NCBI RefSeq assembly: GCF_001486585.1
Contig: NZ_LN909046.1
Coordinates: 992,001-1,056,000, forward strand
DNA from: Paenibacillus senegalimassiliensis
GTDB lineage: Bacteria > Bacillota > Bacilli > Paenibacillales > Paenibacillaceae
Direction: 5' to 3'
DNA length: 64,000 bases
Every line of letters begins with the position of its first letter. Position 1 is the stretch's first letter. Shown here one piece after another: positions 34,662-44,620 of the stretch. The notes under the pieces are model-generated. The model saw nothing but the letters and a program-made list of their open reading frames with translations, was not told the origin of the DNA and searched no databases. Both the position numbers and the translations under genes were made by a program.

Positions 34662-35441
34662 ATGCCTTCTGTCGTGGAATTAAAGCATTTGGATTTGGTC
34701 TACGTCACGGACCGGGAAGCCGTACTTGCTCTGCAAGAGATGAATCTGGCGGTGCACGCGGGCGAGATGATCAGCCTGGTTGGTCCGAGCGGCTGCGGGA
34801 AGACGACGTTACTCTCCGTCATGGCCGGATTGCTTCCTCCGTCGCGCGGTGAAATGCTGCTGCATGGCCAGCCTGTGAACGGACCGTCTCCGATGGTCGG
34901 TTATATGCTCCAGCAGGATTATTTATTTCCTTGGCGCACAATTTTGGATAATGCGGTGCTGGGGCTTGAACTGACCGGACGGCTGACACCGGATAGCAGG
35001 GGGAAGGCCAGAGAATTACTGGCCGAGATGGGACTTGGGGATACGGAAGATCTGTATCCTCATCAGCTCTCGGGCGGCATGCGGCAGCGGGTCGCGTTGG
35101 TACGGACACTCGCAACTGATCCTGAATTGCTACTGCTAGATGAGCCCTTCTCCGCACTGGATTACCAAACCAAGCTTCAGCTTGAGGATTTGGTGTGGTC
35201 AACCCTTAAGCAGCGGCATAAGACGGGCGTACTGGTCACCCATGATCTGTCTGAAGCGATTGCGGTCAGCGACCGGGTCATTGTGCTGGCTCCCAATCCG
35301 GGCCGAATTCGCAGCACATATAGCATTCCCGAACCGATTCGGCAGGCGACGCCCTTCTACGCCCGGGAAGCGGAAGGGTTCAATGAGCTGTTTCATGAAA
35401 TCTGGGGAGATCTTGAGAGTGCGGAAAGAGGGGGGGCGTAG
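34662..35441 (+). CDS. ABC transporter ATP-binding protein (YtlC/SsuB-like)
   Basis: 259 residues. Walker A GPSGCGKTT (41-49), Q-loop QQDYLFPW, signature LSGGMRQR, Walker B LLLLDEPF, switch His in VLVTHDLSEAI. The AAVSDRV-like segment (AIAVSDRVIVLAPNPGRI) is characteristic of the nitrate/sulfonate/taurine group. ATG 34662 is preferred to the TTG just before it. The permease gene starts two bases after the stop. It powers the importer of this operon. Confidence 0.93.
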   Translation: MPSVVELKHLDLVYVTDREAVLALQEMNLAVHAGEMISLVGPSGCGKTTLLSVMAGLLPPSRGEMLLHGQPVNGPSPMVGYMLQQDYLFPWRTILDNAVLGLELTGRLTPDSRGKARELLAEMGLGDTEDLYPHQLSGGMRQRVALVRTLATDPELLLLDEPFSALDYQTKLQLEDLVWSTLKQRHKTGVLVTHDLSEAIAVSDRVIVLAPNPGRIRSTYSIPEPIRQATPFYAREAEGFNELFHEIWGDLESAERGGA

Positions 35442-35443
35442 GT

Positions 35444-36244
35444 ATGGAAGCTTGGCTGGAGGAGAAATGGATAGAGCACCGTAAGCGAAAACGGAGAATG
35501 AACCGCTGGGTGTTCGGAGTTCAGGCCCTGCTGCTAGTGGCGTTCATCCTGTTGTGGGAATTGGCCGGACGGATGAGATGGATCGATGTCCTGATCTTCA
35601 GCTATCCCTCCAAAGTGGGCGGGCAGATCATTAAGGATATGCTAAATGGTGAGCTATGGCCGCATCTGGCCATGACGGTGGGCGAAACGGCGGTAGGCTT
35701 TTTGTTAGGTACTGTGCTTGGCACGCTGCTGGCTGTGTTGATCTGGTGGTCACCGTTCTTATCCAAGGTGCTGGACCCTTATATGGTTGTATTCAACAGC
35801 ATGCCCAAGGTGGCATTGGGACCGATCTTCATCGTATTATTTGGCGCCGGGTTTACAGCTATTGTAGTCACGACGTTGTCGATAACCGTGATTGTAACTA
35901 CCCTTGTTGTGTTTAATAGCTTTAATGAAGTGGATTCCAACCTTGTGAAGGTCATCCGAACATTTGGTGGCAGTCGGCGTGACGTCTTCCTGAAAGCGAT
36001 ACTTCCTGCTTCTTTTCCCGCCATAGTCTCGACACTCAAGGTGAATGTAGGCATGGCCTGGGTTGGCGTCATTGTTGGAGAATTCCTGGTAGCCAAAATC
36101 GGGCTGGGCTATCTGATTGTATACGGCTTCCAGGTGTTCAACTTTACGCTAGTGTTGTCAAGCCTGGTCATTATCGCCATCGTCGCCACCGCGATGTATC
36201 AGATGGTTGTCTATATTGAACGCAAGCTAATCAAGGAGCGGTGA
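35444..36244 (+). CDS. ABC transporter permease (YtlD/SsuC-like)
   Basis: 266 residues with about six membrane helices. The BPD transport domain carries the EAA loop (NLVKVIRTFGGSRRDVFLKA ... LPASFPAI). It pairs as a homodimer with the ATPase and lipoprotein encoded upstream. The stop codon lies in the loop of a terminator hairpin, so the operon ends exactly here. Confidence 0.92.
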   Translation: MEAWLEEKWIEHRKRKRRMNRWVFGVQALLLVAFILLWELAGRMRWIDVLIFSYPSKVGGQIIKDMLNGELWPHLAMTVGETAVGFLLGTVLGTLLAVLIWWSPFLSKVLDPYMVVFNSMPKVALGPIFIVLFGAGFTAIVVTTLSITVIVTTLVVFNSFNEVDSNLVKVIRTFGGSRRDVFLKAILPASFPAIVSTLKVNVGMAWVGVIVGEFLVAKIGLGYLIVYGFQVFNFTLVLSSLVIIAIVATAMYQMVVYIERKLIKER

Positions 36245-36256
36245 CGCTCCTTTTTA
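36233..36256 (+). terminator. Terminator overlapping the permease stop codon
   Basis: AAGGAGCG-GTGA-CGCTCCTT plus T tail; the TGA stop forms part of the tetraloop. Confidence 0.85.
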
Positions 36257-36343
36257 GATTATCATTGTCGGAATGTGCAAAATCAAGTAGGATATTGCCA
36301 TACTATAATGATTGTTCATCCGATGCGAGAAAAGGTGGTTTCT

Positions 36344-37321
36344 ATGGGGTTTCGAGTCATCAAAACAGCAATAGCCACATTGATGGCGATTTTTATCGCT
36401 GATTTTGCCAATGTGCCGGGAGCTAATTCGGCGGGCTTACTGGCGATTCTGGGCGTGGATGTGACGCGCAAGCGGAGTCTGAAATCCATCGGGGCGCGGT
36501 TTTTCGCTTCATTGCTCGGTTTGCTGCTGGCTTTCGGTATCTTTTACGTTCTGGGATTTCATATCTGGGTGCTGGCCATTTATATTCTGATTGCTTTTCC
36601 ACTCATTACCCGGGCGGGCTTCAAGGAAGGCATTGTAACGAGCTCGGTCGTGGTGTTCCGTGTGTTCGGGGGTGAGGAGATATCGTGGCATGTCCTGTTG
36701 ACGCAGACGGAGCTGCTTATTATCGGTCTCGGCTCGGCGATGGTCGTTAATTTCCTCTATATGCCCAAGACGGAGGACAAGCTCCTGGATTTGCGCCGCA
36801 GGGTGGATGGCTCGTTCTCTATTATTTTTCAGGAGATAGCGGAGACGCTGCGGGACCCGAAGCATATTTGGGACGGCAAGGAACTGACGAAGGCGGGAAG
36901 ATTGGTGGACGAAGGAGTAACGACAGCGGGACGGGCGCTGGAGAATCAGATGATTGCCCCAAACGAGGCCTGGACGGTGTACTTCTATATGCGCAAGCAG
37001 CAGTTGGAACGCATTGAAGGGATGCTTGAGCTTATCGCCCAGGTGTATCAACAAATGCCGCAAGGAGAAATCGCCGCCATGCTGTTCGATCGACTTAGTG
37101 TGGATGTGAACGAGGAGGAGTACACCGGCATTACGGAACAAATGCTGGACGATCTGGAGCAAAACTTTAAAATGATGGAGTTACCTTCCACTCGTGAGGA
37201 GTTCGAGATTCGCTCGGCGATCCTTCAGTTATGCCGCGAGTTGTCTCTATTTCTGGATATCTCCAAAAAAAATAAAACCCCGATTCAGCGAATCGCGGAG
37301 CAACAGGTGAAGGGGAACTGA
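36344..37321 (+). CDS. Aromatic acid exporter family (FUSC/DUF939-like) membrane protein
   Basis: 325 residues from ATG 36344 (AAAAGGTGG upstream); the longer frame starting near 36275 overlaps a TATAAT box at 36304 and is less likely. Four to five N-terminal membrane helices (FRVIKTAIATLMAIFIADFA onwards), then from ~140 a cytoplasmic helical domain (LDLRRRVDGSFSIIFQEIAETL). This is the architecture of the ArAE_1/DUF939 proteins, whose relatives export aromatic acids; direct evidence for the Bacillales members is thin. It stands alone between the ABC operon and cotE. Confidence 0.8.
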   Translation: MGFRVIKTAIATLMAIFIADFANVPGANSAGLLAILGVDVTRKRSLKSIGARFFASLLGLLLAFGIFYVLGFHIWVLAIYILIAFPLITRAGFKEGIVTSSVVVFRVFGGEEISWHVLLTQTELLIIGLGSAMVVNFLYMPKTEDKLLDLRRRVDGSFSIIFQEIAETLRDPKHIWDGKELTKAGRLVDEGVTTAGRALENQMIAPNEAWTVYFYMRKQQLERIEGMLELIAQVYQQMPQGEIAAMLFDRLSVDVNEEEYTGITEQMLDDLEQNFKMMELPSTREEFEIRSAILQLCRELSLFLDISKKNKTPIQRIAEQQVKGN

Positions 37322-37402
37322 AATAGCTTTTAAAATAGTTGTCACCCTAGACGAATGTCCTGCATACACTTTTAGTGAATGATGTATGGAGGAGGTTCTA
37401 AC

Positions 37403-37948
37403 ATGTCATTGAAATATCAAAGTAGAGAGATCATCACGAAAGCGATCTGCGGAAAAGGTCGTAAGTTCTCTACCGTAACACATACCGTGACTCCACCTCA
37501 CAAACCTTCAAGCATTCTGGGGGCCTGGATTATTAACCACCAGTATGAAGCGGTTGCGGCGGGAGACGGAATTGAAGTTATTGGTACTTACGATATTAAC
37601 ATCTGGTATTCGTACGACAAGAACTCGCAGACTGAGGTTGCCAAGGAAACTGTATCTTATGTTGAGAATGTGCCGCTGAACTATCTGGATTCCAGACACC
37701 GTACTTCTACGGTGGAGGTATCTGCCGAAGCTACGCAAGAGCCAAGTACGGTAGAAGCCAGCGTGTCGGGAGACGGCCGCGTTGCCATTCGGGTGGAACG
37801 CGAATTCTCGGTGGAACTGGTAGCCGAGACGAAGCTGAATGTCCTTGTTGTGCCGGGAAGTGACATTGAAGACAAGGATTATGACTTCGGCTCGGAGCTT
37901 GGAGATTACGAAGACCTGGACCCGGATCTCCTCGACGACGAACTGTGA
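37403..37948 (+). CDS. cotE: Outer spore coat morphogenetic protein CotE
   Basis: 181 residues from ATG 37403, with GGAGGAGG upstream. REIITKAICGKGRKFSTVTH and PSSILGAWIINHQYEA match Bacillus CotE closely, as does YDINIWYSYDKNSQTEVAKE; the C-terminus is the usual acidic tail (DLDPDLLDDEL). CotE assembles on the developing spore under the control of the mother cell and recruits outer coat proteins. Its place upstream of mutS is conserved among Bacillales; here one extra gene lies between. A terminator follows. Confidence 0.95.
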   Translation: MSLKYQSREIITKAICGKGRKFSTVTHTVTPPHKPSSILGAWIINHQYEAVAAGDGIEVIGTYDINIWYSYDKNSQTEVAKETVSYVENVPLNYLDSRHRTSTVEVSAEATQEPSTVEASVSGDGRVAIRVEREFSVELVAETKLNVLVVPGSDIEDKDYDFGSELGDYEDLDPDLLDDEL

Positions 37949-38031
37949 TTCGTGTCTGTGCCGGAAGTCGTAATGGAGAAGAACCGGGTTGTGCCGCTTA
38001 CAGTGTAGTATATGCAGCAGGGGCGTCGTCG

Positions 38032-38055
38032 AAGAGGGCGGCTGCCCTCTTTTTG
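38032..38055 (+). terminator. Terminator after cotE
   Basis: AAGAGGGC and GCCCTCTT around a short loop, then TTTT. Confidence 0.8.
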
Positions 38056-38095
38056 TGGAATGATTTCCCGATTGGGCGAAAGGAGGGGGTGCGTC

Positions 38096-39517
38096 ATGGC
38101 TAGGGAAAAATGCCTGGTGTTCAAAATCCGGCTTAGCTCAGAAGCCTCCCATACTCGTTTGTTACAGGCGCTTGTCCGTCTAGGAGGTCCTTATCAGGTG
38201 TTGCCCAAGGCTGATGCTCTCAAAGGCTCCGGTCCACGCTGGATTTATTACGGACCGGAGGACGCTTACTTCCGCGGACCTGTAGAGGAGATCACAGTTG
38301 GTCGTCGCTTGGGTTTGCGCGACCCGGCGGCCTGGCGTCAACGGCTTCAAGCAGCCGGGTTACAGGTAGCGCAGGGCCGCTCTGTGCCTCAAAGCGGTGG
38401 CGAAACCTCCTTCGCACGACGTTATGCGGTGACGGTATTTCACCTCCGGGCGCTGGACGCTCGTTTGCTGGGGAATACAGGACAGACCTTGCCACTTCCA
38501 GGTAGCGGCCCTTCTTTTGACTCGCCACTTGGGAAGCGATTGGAAAGCACAGCTATCCGGGCGCTCTATGCACTTGGCCTGGATATGGGGGAGGTCATCA
38601 TCTCCGCAGGCGAGGAGGGCAGATTCACCATCGATCCACTGTCTATATCTCCGGAGATAAGAAGCTCCGTGGTTGCAGATGGGGTGGCTTTGGCGTTGCG
38701 TGATGAGCTTGCCGAGCAGGAGCGGCTGCTGGAATTGTCCAAGGAGCGGATGATCGGGATGGACCCCGAATTTCTGTTATTTAACCATACGACACGTAAA
38801 GTGATTCCGGCCTCGCGTTATCTGCAATTTCATGGAGAAGCAGGATGCGATGTCTTGCGGTACAGGGGGCGACGCTTGTTCCCCCTTGCGGAGCTTCGTC
38901 CCCGTCCGGGGCAAGAGCCACGTGAGGTCGTCACTCACTTGTTGCGAGCCTTCCATCAAGCTCATGCGGCCATTGACAACCGCGAGCTGATTTGGCAGGC
39001 GGGAGCTATGCCGCAGCAGGGCTTCCCGCTGGGAGGGCATCTGCATTTCAGCGGTGTATTACTGACGGCAGAGCTGTTGCGTACGTTAGACAACTATCTG
39101 GCCTTGCCTCTCTCACTACTAGAAGGAGAAGGCAGCGCGCGGCGCCGTCCGAAATACGGCTTCCTTGGCGACTTCCGCCGCAAGGAATACGGCGGCTTTG
39201 AGTACCGGACCTTGCCCAGCTTCCTCGTCTCTCCGCGCATCACCAAGGGCGTGGTAGCTTTGGCCTGCCTGATTGCCGAGGATTCTAGCCAGTTGCTGGC
39301 CAGACCGCTGGACCGGGAAGAGATCTTCACGGCTTTCTATAGCGGCGACCGCCGTACGCTCCAAGCGGCGTTGCCGCGCATCATCGCGGATATTCAGGCG
39401 GCTCCCTCATATGCTGCCTATGAAAGCTATCTTGTCCCCTTCCTCAAGCTGGTCCTTTCCGGCCGTACGTGGGATGAGTCCGCCGATATCCGCCGCGCCT
39501 GGAAGCTGCCGGGGTAA
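38096..39517 (+). CDS. Putative amidoligase (phiKZ-type COOH-NH2 ligase) domain protein
   Basis: 473 residues from ATG 38096, preceded by AGGAGGGGG. From ~220 on: IGMDPEFLLFNH, GGHLHFSG, and KYGFLGDFRRKEYGGFEYR followed by LPSFLVSP. These are the metal/ATP-site motifs of the glutamine-synthetase-like amidoligases named after phage phiKZ gp164 (COOH-NH2 ligase type 2). The N-terminal ~200 residues are less conserved. Such ligases form amide bonds between a carboxylate and an amine, often on peptides or surface polymers. It sits directly after cotE, which hints at a spore-coat role, such as cross-linking; that part is inference. GC content is higher than in the flanking genes. Confidence 0.75.
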   Translation: MAREKCLVFKIRLSSEASHTRLLQALVRLGGPYQVLPKADALKGSGPRWIYYGPEDAYFRGPVEEITVGRRLGLRDPAAWRQRLQAAGLQVAQGRSVPQSGGETSFARRYAVTVFHLRALDARLLGNTGQTLPLPGSGPSFDSPLGKRLESTAIRALYALGLDMGEVIISAGEEGRFTIDPLSISPEIRSSVVADGVALALRDELAEQERLLELSKERMIGMDPEFLLFNHTTRKVIPASRYLQFHGEAGCDVLRYRGRRLFPLAELRPRPGQEPREVVTHLLRAFHQAHAAIDNRELIWQAGAMPQQGFPLGGHLHFSGVLLTAELLRTLDNYLALPLSLLEGEGSARRRPKYGFLGDFRRKEYGGFEYRTLPSFLVSPRITKGVVALACLIAEDSSQLLARPLDREEIFTAFYSGDRRTLQAALPRIIADIQAAPSYAAYESYLVPFLKLVLSGRTWDESADIRRAWKLPG

Positions 39518-39640
39518 ATTGATAGCAGATGGATAGGGGCCTTAAATATTAGGCCCCTTGCCTTAGTCGAGATAATTAGCCGGTGAGAGCGCATTAATCT
39601 GAACTGGTAAGCGCCAATCCATTGCCTATCGCAAACCGCC

Positions 39641-39830
39641 CATTTAACGGGAAATTCTCCAGCTAAAGTTTATTATTGAATGAATTATTACCCTTTATAG
39701 GGAATTTCTCCATATAATACGGTCGTAATTACCGAATATGGACCAAAAGTGTGGATTTATAGGGAGCATTTCCTGCTAAACCTCGAAATTCAGCCGATTT
39801 CCGCAAATTAGCGGGAGAATTTCCCACTAG
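39641..39830. repeat. Four degenerate palindromic units in the amidoligase-mutS gap
   Basis: The 515-base gap 39518-40032 has no reading frame of note. Four related palindromes of ~25 bases start near 39643, 39694, 39756 and 39804, spaced 48-62 bases. Shared pattern: TTTAnnGGGA-N3/4-TTCCnnCTAAA, for example TTTAACGGGAAATTCTCC and TTAGCGGGAGAATTTCCC. Each could form a hairpin on either strand. The rest of the gap is AT-rich; a TATAAT at 39964-39969 may serve mutS. Confidence 0.6.
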
Positions 39831-40032
39831 TGTGGCCTAGCATTAAAAGAAGCTCATGTTGCAGGACGGATGCTGCTCTTTTGGATGAACCGACGTCCGC
39901 TTTCGTAAAGCGACTGCCCTGTCAGAGAAGCAAAACCTCTCGTAACCACAGGTCCCTTTCTGGTATAATAGAAGTCTGTCGAAGAAAGATTTGGCAAGCT
40001 TCAACTAAAAGAGGACAAGGTGGAGGGGGATC

Positions 40033-42717
40033 ATGGCTACCTACACGCCAATGATTGAACAATACTTGCGGGTCAAGGCAGAGGCGCAGGATGCGTTTCT
40101 CTTTTTCCGGCTAGGCGATTTTTATGAGATGTTTTTTGACGATGCCATTTTGGCCTCGAAGGAACTGGAAATTACATTAACCGGACGGGATGGGGGCACG
40201 AAGGAAAAAATTCCGATGTGCGGAGTTCCCTACCATTCGGCGGACAACTACATACACCGGCTGATTGAGAAGGGTTATAAAGTTGCGATATGCGAGCAAC
40301 TGGAGGATCCCTCGGTCGCCAAAGGCGTCGTTAGACGCGAAATCGTACGGGTGATTACTCCGGGCACCATTATGGAAGGCAAAACGGTTAGCGAGCGGGT
40401 CAATAATTACATCGTATGTATTACCGAGCAGCAAGGCACGATGTCCTTGTCCGCTTGTGATCTGTCTACTGGAGAACTATATGCGACCTCGGCGCCATCC
40501 AACAAGGAGTGGCTTCGTGATGAAATCGGTCTGTACGATCCGGCGGAAATGATTGGTGATGTCGAACTGCTGGAATGGGTTAACGGACAAGCCGCGCCGC
40601 TCAGCAAACCTGTTGTGTATACTCCTTGGACCAAATCAAGAGAGGATACAGGGCGCACCTTGTTTGGGGAAGCGGAATGGACTCGTCTGGAGCCGGAGCG
40701 CTGTGACAATATCGCTTTGCTTGTTGGCTATTTGAGTGAAACCCAGAAACGTTCTCTTGGACAATTAACGAAAATATCCACGTATGAGCCGGAGCATTTT
40801 ATGATTCTCGATCCTTTCACCCGGCGTAATCTGGAGCTAATAGAGACGGTTCGGGAACGCTCCAAGAAAGGCTCCCTGCTATGGCTGCTCGATAAGACCG
40901 AGACTTCCATGGGCTCAAGACTGTTGCGCCGCTGGATCGATAAGCCATTGTTACAGAAGGGGCGTATTGAGGAACGGCTGGAAGCGGTAGGGCATTTGCA
41001 TGGTGCGTTTATTTTGCGTGAGGATTTGCGCAGCTCCTTGCAGGAAATCTATGATTTGGAACGGCTGGTCGGGCGTGTCGCCTTTGGTAATGCCAATGGC
41101 AGGGATATGGTGGCCTTGAAAACCTCCTTGCGTCAGGTTCCGCAAATCAAGGAATTGTGCGCGGGCTCAGGGTCGTCTACTTTACAGGGGATTGCGGCCT
41201 CAATGGATGAGGCTAAAGACCTGGCGGACATGATTGATACGGCGGTTGCCGACGATCCTCCGGTATCAGTGCGGGATGGCGGTATTATCAAGTCCGGTTA
41301 CCATGCACGATTGGACGAGCTGCGGGAAGCGGGAGCGAACGGGAAGCGTTGGATTGCTGAGTTGGAAGCGGCAGAACGGCAAGCAACCGGCATTAAATCA
41401 CTGAAGATTGGCTACAACAAAGTATTTGGCTACTATATTGAAGTCACCCGTGCCAACCTGAATTCCTTGCCTGAAGGGCGATATGAGCGCAAGCAGACGC
41501 TGGCCAATGCGGAGCGGTTCGTTACTCCTGAGCTAAAAGAGAAGGAAGCGCTGATCCTGGAAGCCGAGGAGAAAATGGTTGACCTCGAATATGCGCTGTT
41601 TAATGAACTGCGCGAGCAAATTGCTGGCAATATCCCGCGATTGCAAAAGCTGGCAGAGCAAATTGCCGGTATCGACGTGTTGCGTGCTTTGGCAGCCGTG
41701 GCATCGGAGAACCGCTTTGTTAAGCCGCAATTGACGGATGGTTATGATCTTATCGTGGAGCAGGGCCGCCATCCAGTCGTGGAGTCGGTTATGCATGATT
41801 CCGCGTTTATTGCTAATGGCACAGCCTTGCGTAAGGAAGACGCCAGCATTCTGTTAATTACAGGGCCGAATATGGCGGGCAAAAGTACGTATATGCGGCA
41901 GGTAGCCCTTATTTCAATTATGGCGCAAATCGGCAGTTTCGTTCCGGCTAATCAGGCGGAAATGCCACTGGTGGACCGCATCTTTACGCGAATTGGAGCG
42001 GCGGATGACTTAATCGGGGGCCAGAGCACCTTCATGGTGGAGATGGCTGACATTCAAATTATGACCGAAAAGGCGACACCGCGAAGTCTGATCATCATCG
42101 ATGAGTTAGGACGTGGTACATCCACGAGCGAAGGGATGGCCATCGCCCAGGCGGTCATTGAGTACGTGCACGACCGTATCGGCTGCAAAGCGCTCGTATC
42201 AACCCATTTTCACGAATTGGCTCATCTGGAGCAAAGTCTGCATGGGTTGTGCAACTATAGTATGGCTGTGCAGGAGAGTGGCGATAAGGTGCACTTCTTG
42301 CGCAAGCTGATTCCGGGTGCGGCCGACACTAGCTACGGTATCTACTGTGCCAGATTGGCCGGGTTGCCAGACGAAATTATCGGCCGCGCCTACGGGCTGC
42401 TGCATGGTTTGGAAGATGACGGACTCGAACAACGTTCTGCTGGTTTGACGGAGGCCAAGCTCGCGGCGCTTGAGGTTGCTGCGGGAGCAACTGCTGTTGA
42501 AAAGGTCTTGGACAGCGATGAAGTCAAAGAGGTTGTACAATTATCGATCTTTGGTGACGAGGAACCGAAGCGGAAAGCGAAATCCGTTCAAGCTCCGGAA
42601 GATCCAGGTACGCGGGAGATCATTAATCTGATTAAAGAGATTGATTTGATGAATATGACACCGCTACAGGCGATGCAGCTAGTCAACGATTTGAAGATGA
42701 AGGCCAGGGAGCTATAA
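40033..42717 (+). CDS. mutS: DNA mismatch repair protein MutS
   Basis: 894 residues. N-terminal mismatch-recognition domain with FRLGDFYEMFFDDA (the Phe-x-Glu mismatch contact), connector and lever domains, and the ATPase at ~600-800 with Walker A ITGPNMAGKSTYMRQ (about residue 610), Walker B LIIIDELGRGTST and the ABC-type His in VSTHFHELAHL. The C-terminal LSIFGDE segment resembles the beta-clamp or dimerisation tail. It binds mispairs and recruits MutL. The mutL gene follows 51 bases later but has a broken frame. Confidence 0.97.
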   Translation: MATYTPMIEQYLRVKAEAQDAFLFFRLGDFYEMFFDDAILASKELEITLTGRDGGTKEKIPMCGVPYHSADNYIHRLIEKGYKVAICEQLEDPSVAKGVVRREIVRVITPGTIMEGKTVSERVNNYIVCITEQQGTMSLSACDLSTGELYATSAPSNKEWLRDEIGLYDPAEMIGDVELLEWVNGQAAPLSKPVVYTPWTKSREDTGRTLFGEAEWTRLEPERCDNIALLVGYLSETQKRSLGQLTKISTYEPEHFMILDPFTRRNLELIETVRERSKKGSLLWLLDKTETSMGSRLLRRWIDKPLLQKGRIEERLEAVGHLHGAFILREDLRSSLQEIYDLERLVGRVAFGNANGRDMVALKTSLRQVPQIKELCAGSGSSTLQGIAASMDEAKDLADMIDTAVADDPPVSVRDGGIIKSGYHARLDELREAGANGKRWIAELEAAERQATGIKSLKIGYNKVFGYYIEVTRANLNSLPEGRYERKQTLANAERFVTPELKEKEALILEAEEKMVDLEYALFNELREQIAGNIPRLQKLAEQIAGIDVLRALAAVASENRFVKPQLTDGYDLIVEQGRHPVVESVMHDSAFIANGTALRKEDASILLITGPNMAGKSTYMRQVALISIMAQIGSFVPANQAEMPLVDRIFTRIGAADDLIGGQSTFMVEMADIQIMTEKATPRSLIIIDELGRGTSTSEGMAIAQAVIEYVHDRIGCKALVSTHFHELAHLEQSLHGLCNYSMAVQESGDKVHFLRKLIPGAADTSYGIYCARLAGLPDEIIGRAYGLLHGLEDDGLEQRSAGLTEAKLAALEVAAGATAVEKVLDSDEVKEVVQLSIFGDEEPKRKAKSVQAPEDPGTREIINLIKEIDLMNMTPLQAMQLVNDLKMKAREL

Positions 42718-42768
42718 GCTTCTGACCGTGTACCGTGAACCGGACTTATTTGACGGGAGGACAAGGAA

Positions 42769-44582
42769 ATGGCAAAAATCGCAATATTGGACGAGCATAT
42801 TGCCAACCAGATCGCAGCCGGGGAAGTTGTGGAACGCCCGGCTTCCGTGGTAAAGGAATTGGTGGAGAACGCCGTGGATGCGGGAGCGACGAAAGTCGAA
42901 GTTGCGGTGGATGAGGGCGGATTGCAGTTGATCCGGGTGACGGATAACGGATCAGGCATTGATCCGGAGGATTGCGAGACGGCTTTTTTCCGCCATGCTA
43001 CCAGCAAGATTGCGACCGGACGAGATTTGTATCAAATTCGCACGCTGGGGTTCCGGGGCGAGGCGCTGGCAAGTATCGCCGCCGTGTCCAAAGTCCGTCT
43101 TGTCTCGGCTAACAGCGATACGGGACTTGGGCGCATGATTGAGATTGAGGGCGGCACCTTGAAGAAGCAGGACGACGAGGCGGTCCCGCAAGGAACGGAT
43201 ATTCAGGTTAAGGAATTATTTTACAATACCCCGGCAAGGCTAAAATATATGAGAACCATCCAAACGGAGCTTGGACATATTTCGGACGTGATGTACCGTC
43301 AGGCGCTGGCGCATCCCGAAATTGCCTTTACGCTGCGGCATAATGGCAATACGCTACTGCAAACTCCGGGCGGGGGAGATTTACTGCAAGTGATTGCCGC
43401 CATCTATGGAATTAACACCTCCAAAGGGATGGTGCCGATTGAGGCGGAGGATCTGGATTATAAGCTGACGGGATTTATCGGACGTCCCGATCTGGCGCGC
43501 TCTAACCGCAACGGCATGTCGACGATCGTTAACGGCCGATATATCCGCAACCATGGGCTGCATCAGGCCATGCTGCGGGCCTATCATACGCTGCTGCCGA
43601 TCAACCGTTATCCGATTGCGGTGCTGATGCTGGACATGCATCCATCGCTGGTGGACGTTAACGTGCATCCGGCGAAGCTGGAGGTGCGGTTCAGCAAGGA
43701 GCCTGAGCTGAACGGGTTTGTGGAGAACAGCATCCGTGCGGTGCTGTCCGGGCAGGTGTTGATTCCGCAGGTGGTGCGGCAGAACATCGGCAAGGGAGGA
43801 AGTCGCTCCGTGATCCAGGAGCAATTCCATTTCGCCGCGCCGGGTTCAGGCGCAGGGGATGGGTCCGCCGGGCCAGCGGCAACGGCGGACCAGGCTGTGC
43901 GCCCGCCAAGCACTGGCGAGGGCCGCTGTCGCCTGCGCGGCTGCAAGAGATGCCGGAAGCGCTGTACGGCGGCTCGCCAGAGGCGGCGCCGGAGCTTCCG
44001 GCCTTCCCCGAGCTGTCCTTGATTGGACAGCATCACGGCACTTACCTGATCGCCCAGAACGAGCAGGGCTTATACTTGATCGACCAGCATGCTGCGCATG
44101 AGCGGGTCAATTATGAATATTACTATGAGAAGTTCGGACATCCTGCGGATGCCTCTCAGGAACTGCTGTTACCGATTACGCTAGAATTCACACCTTCGGA
44201 TGGAGCCAAGCTGCAGGAACGCTTGCATTGGTTCGAGCAAGCGGGGGTCATTCTGGAGCATTTCGGGGGCAGCACCTTCCGTGTGGTGGCTCATCCGTAC
44301 TGGTTCCCTCAAGGGGAGGAAGCCGAGATTATTGAAGAGATGGCTGAATGGGTGCTAAGCGAACGGACGATTGATTTGTCTAAGCTACGCGAGAAATCAT
44401 CCACCCTGGTATCCTGCAAAGCGTCCATCAAGGCGAACCAGAAGCTGACGCCGGAGGAAGCAAATACGCTGATTCAGCGGCTTGCCGCCTGCAAACAGCC
44501 GTATACCTGTCCGCATGGGCGTCCCATTCTTGTCTCCTTCTCTACCTATGATTTAGAAAAGCTGTTCAAACGGGTCATGTAA
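42769..44582 (+). pseudogene. mutL: DNA mismatch repair protein MutL, frame interrupted in the linker
   Basis: Two frames together make one MutL. 42769-44022 gives the GHKL ATPase half (AGEVVERPASVVKELVENAV, DNGSGIDPEDCE, LGFRGEALASIA) and then runs into a nonsense tail from about 43915. A frame offset by -1, continuing to 44582, gives the dimerisation/endonuclease half: LIDQHAAHERVNYE (D-Q-H-A-x2-E-x4-E), SCKASIKANQ and CPHGRPI. A single missing base around 43900-43945, in very GC-rich Ala/Gly/Pro linker DNA, would join RPPSTGEG to PLSPARLQEMPEAL. It may be a true mutation giving a mutator, or a sequencing error; no programmed slippery site is obvious. RBS GGGAGG before ATG 42769. Confidence 0.88.
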
Positions 44583-44620
44583 CGATAGCAGGTGGCCGTA
44601 AAGGAAGGAATTGGAATTTA

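Noticed and set aside
39641..39830. CRISPR array
   Set aside because: Units are palindromic and degenerate with unequal spacing, no cas genes are present, and the repeats are not identical.
43900..43945. Programmed -1 frameshift in mutL
   Set aside because: No XXXYYYZ slippery heptamer in the right frame and no clear downstream pseudoknot; mutation or sequencing error is simpler.
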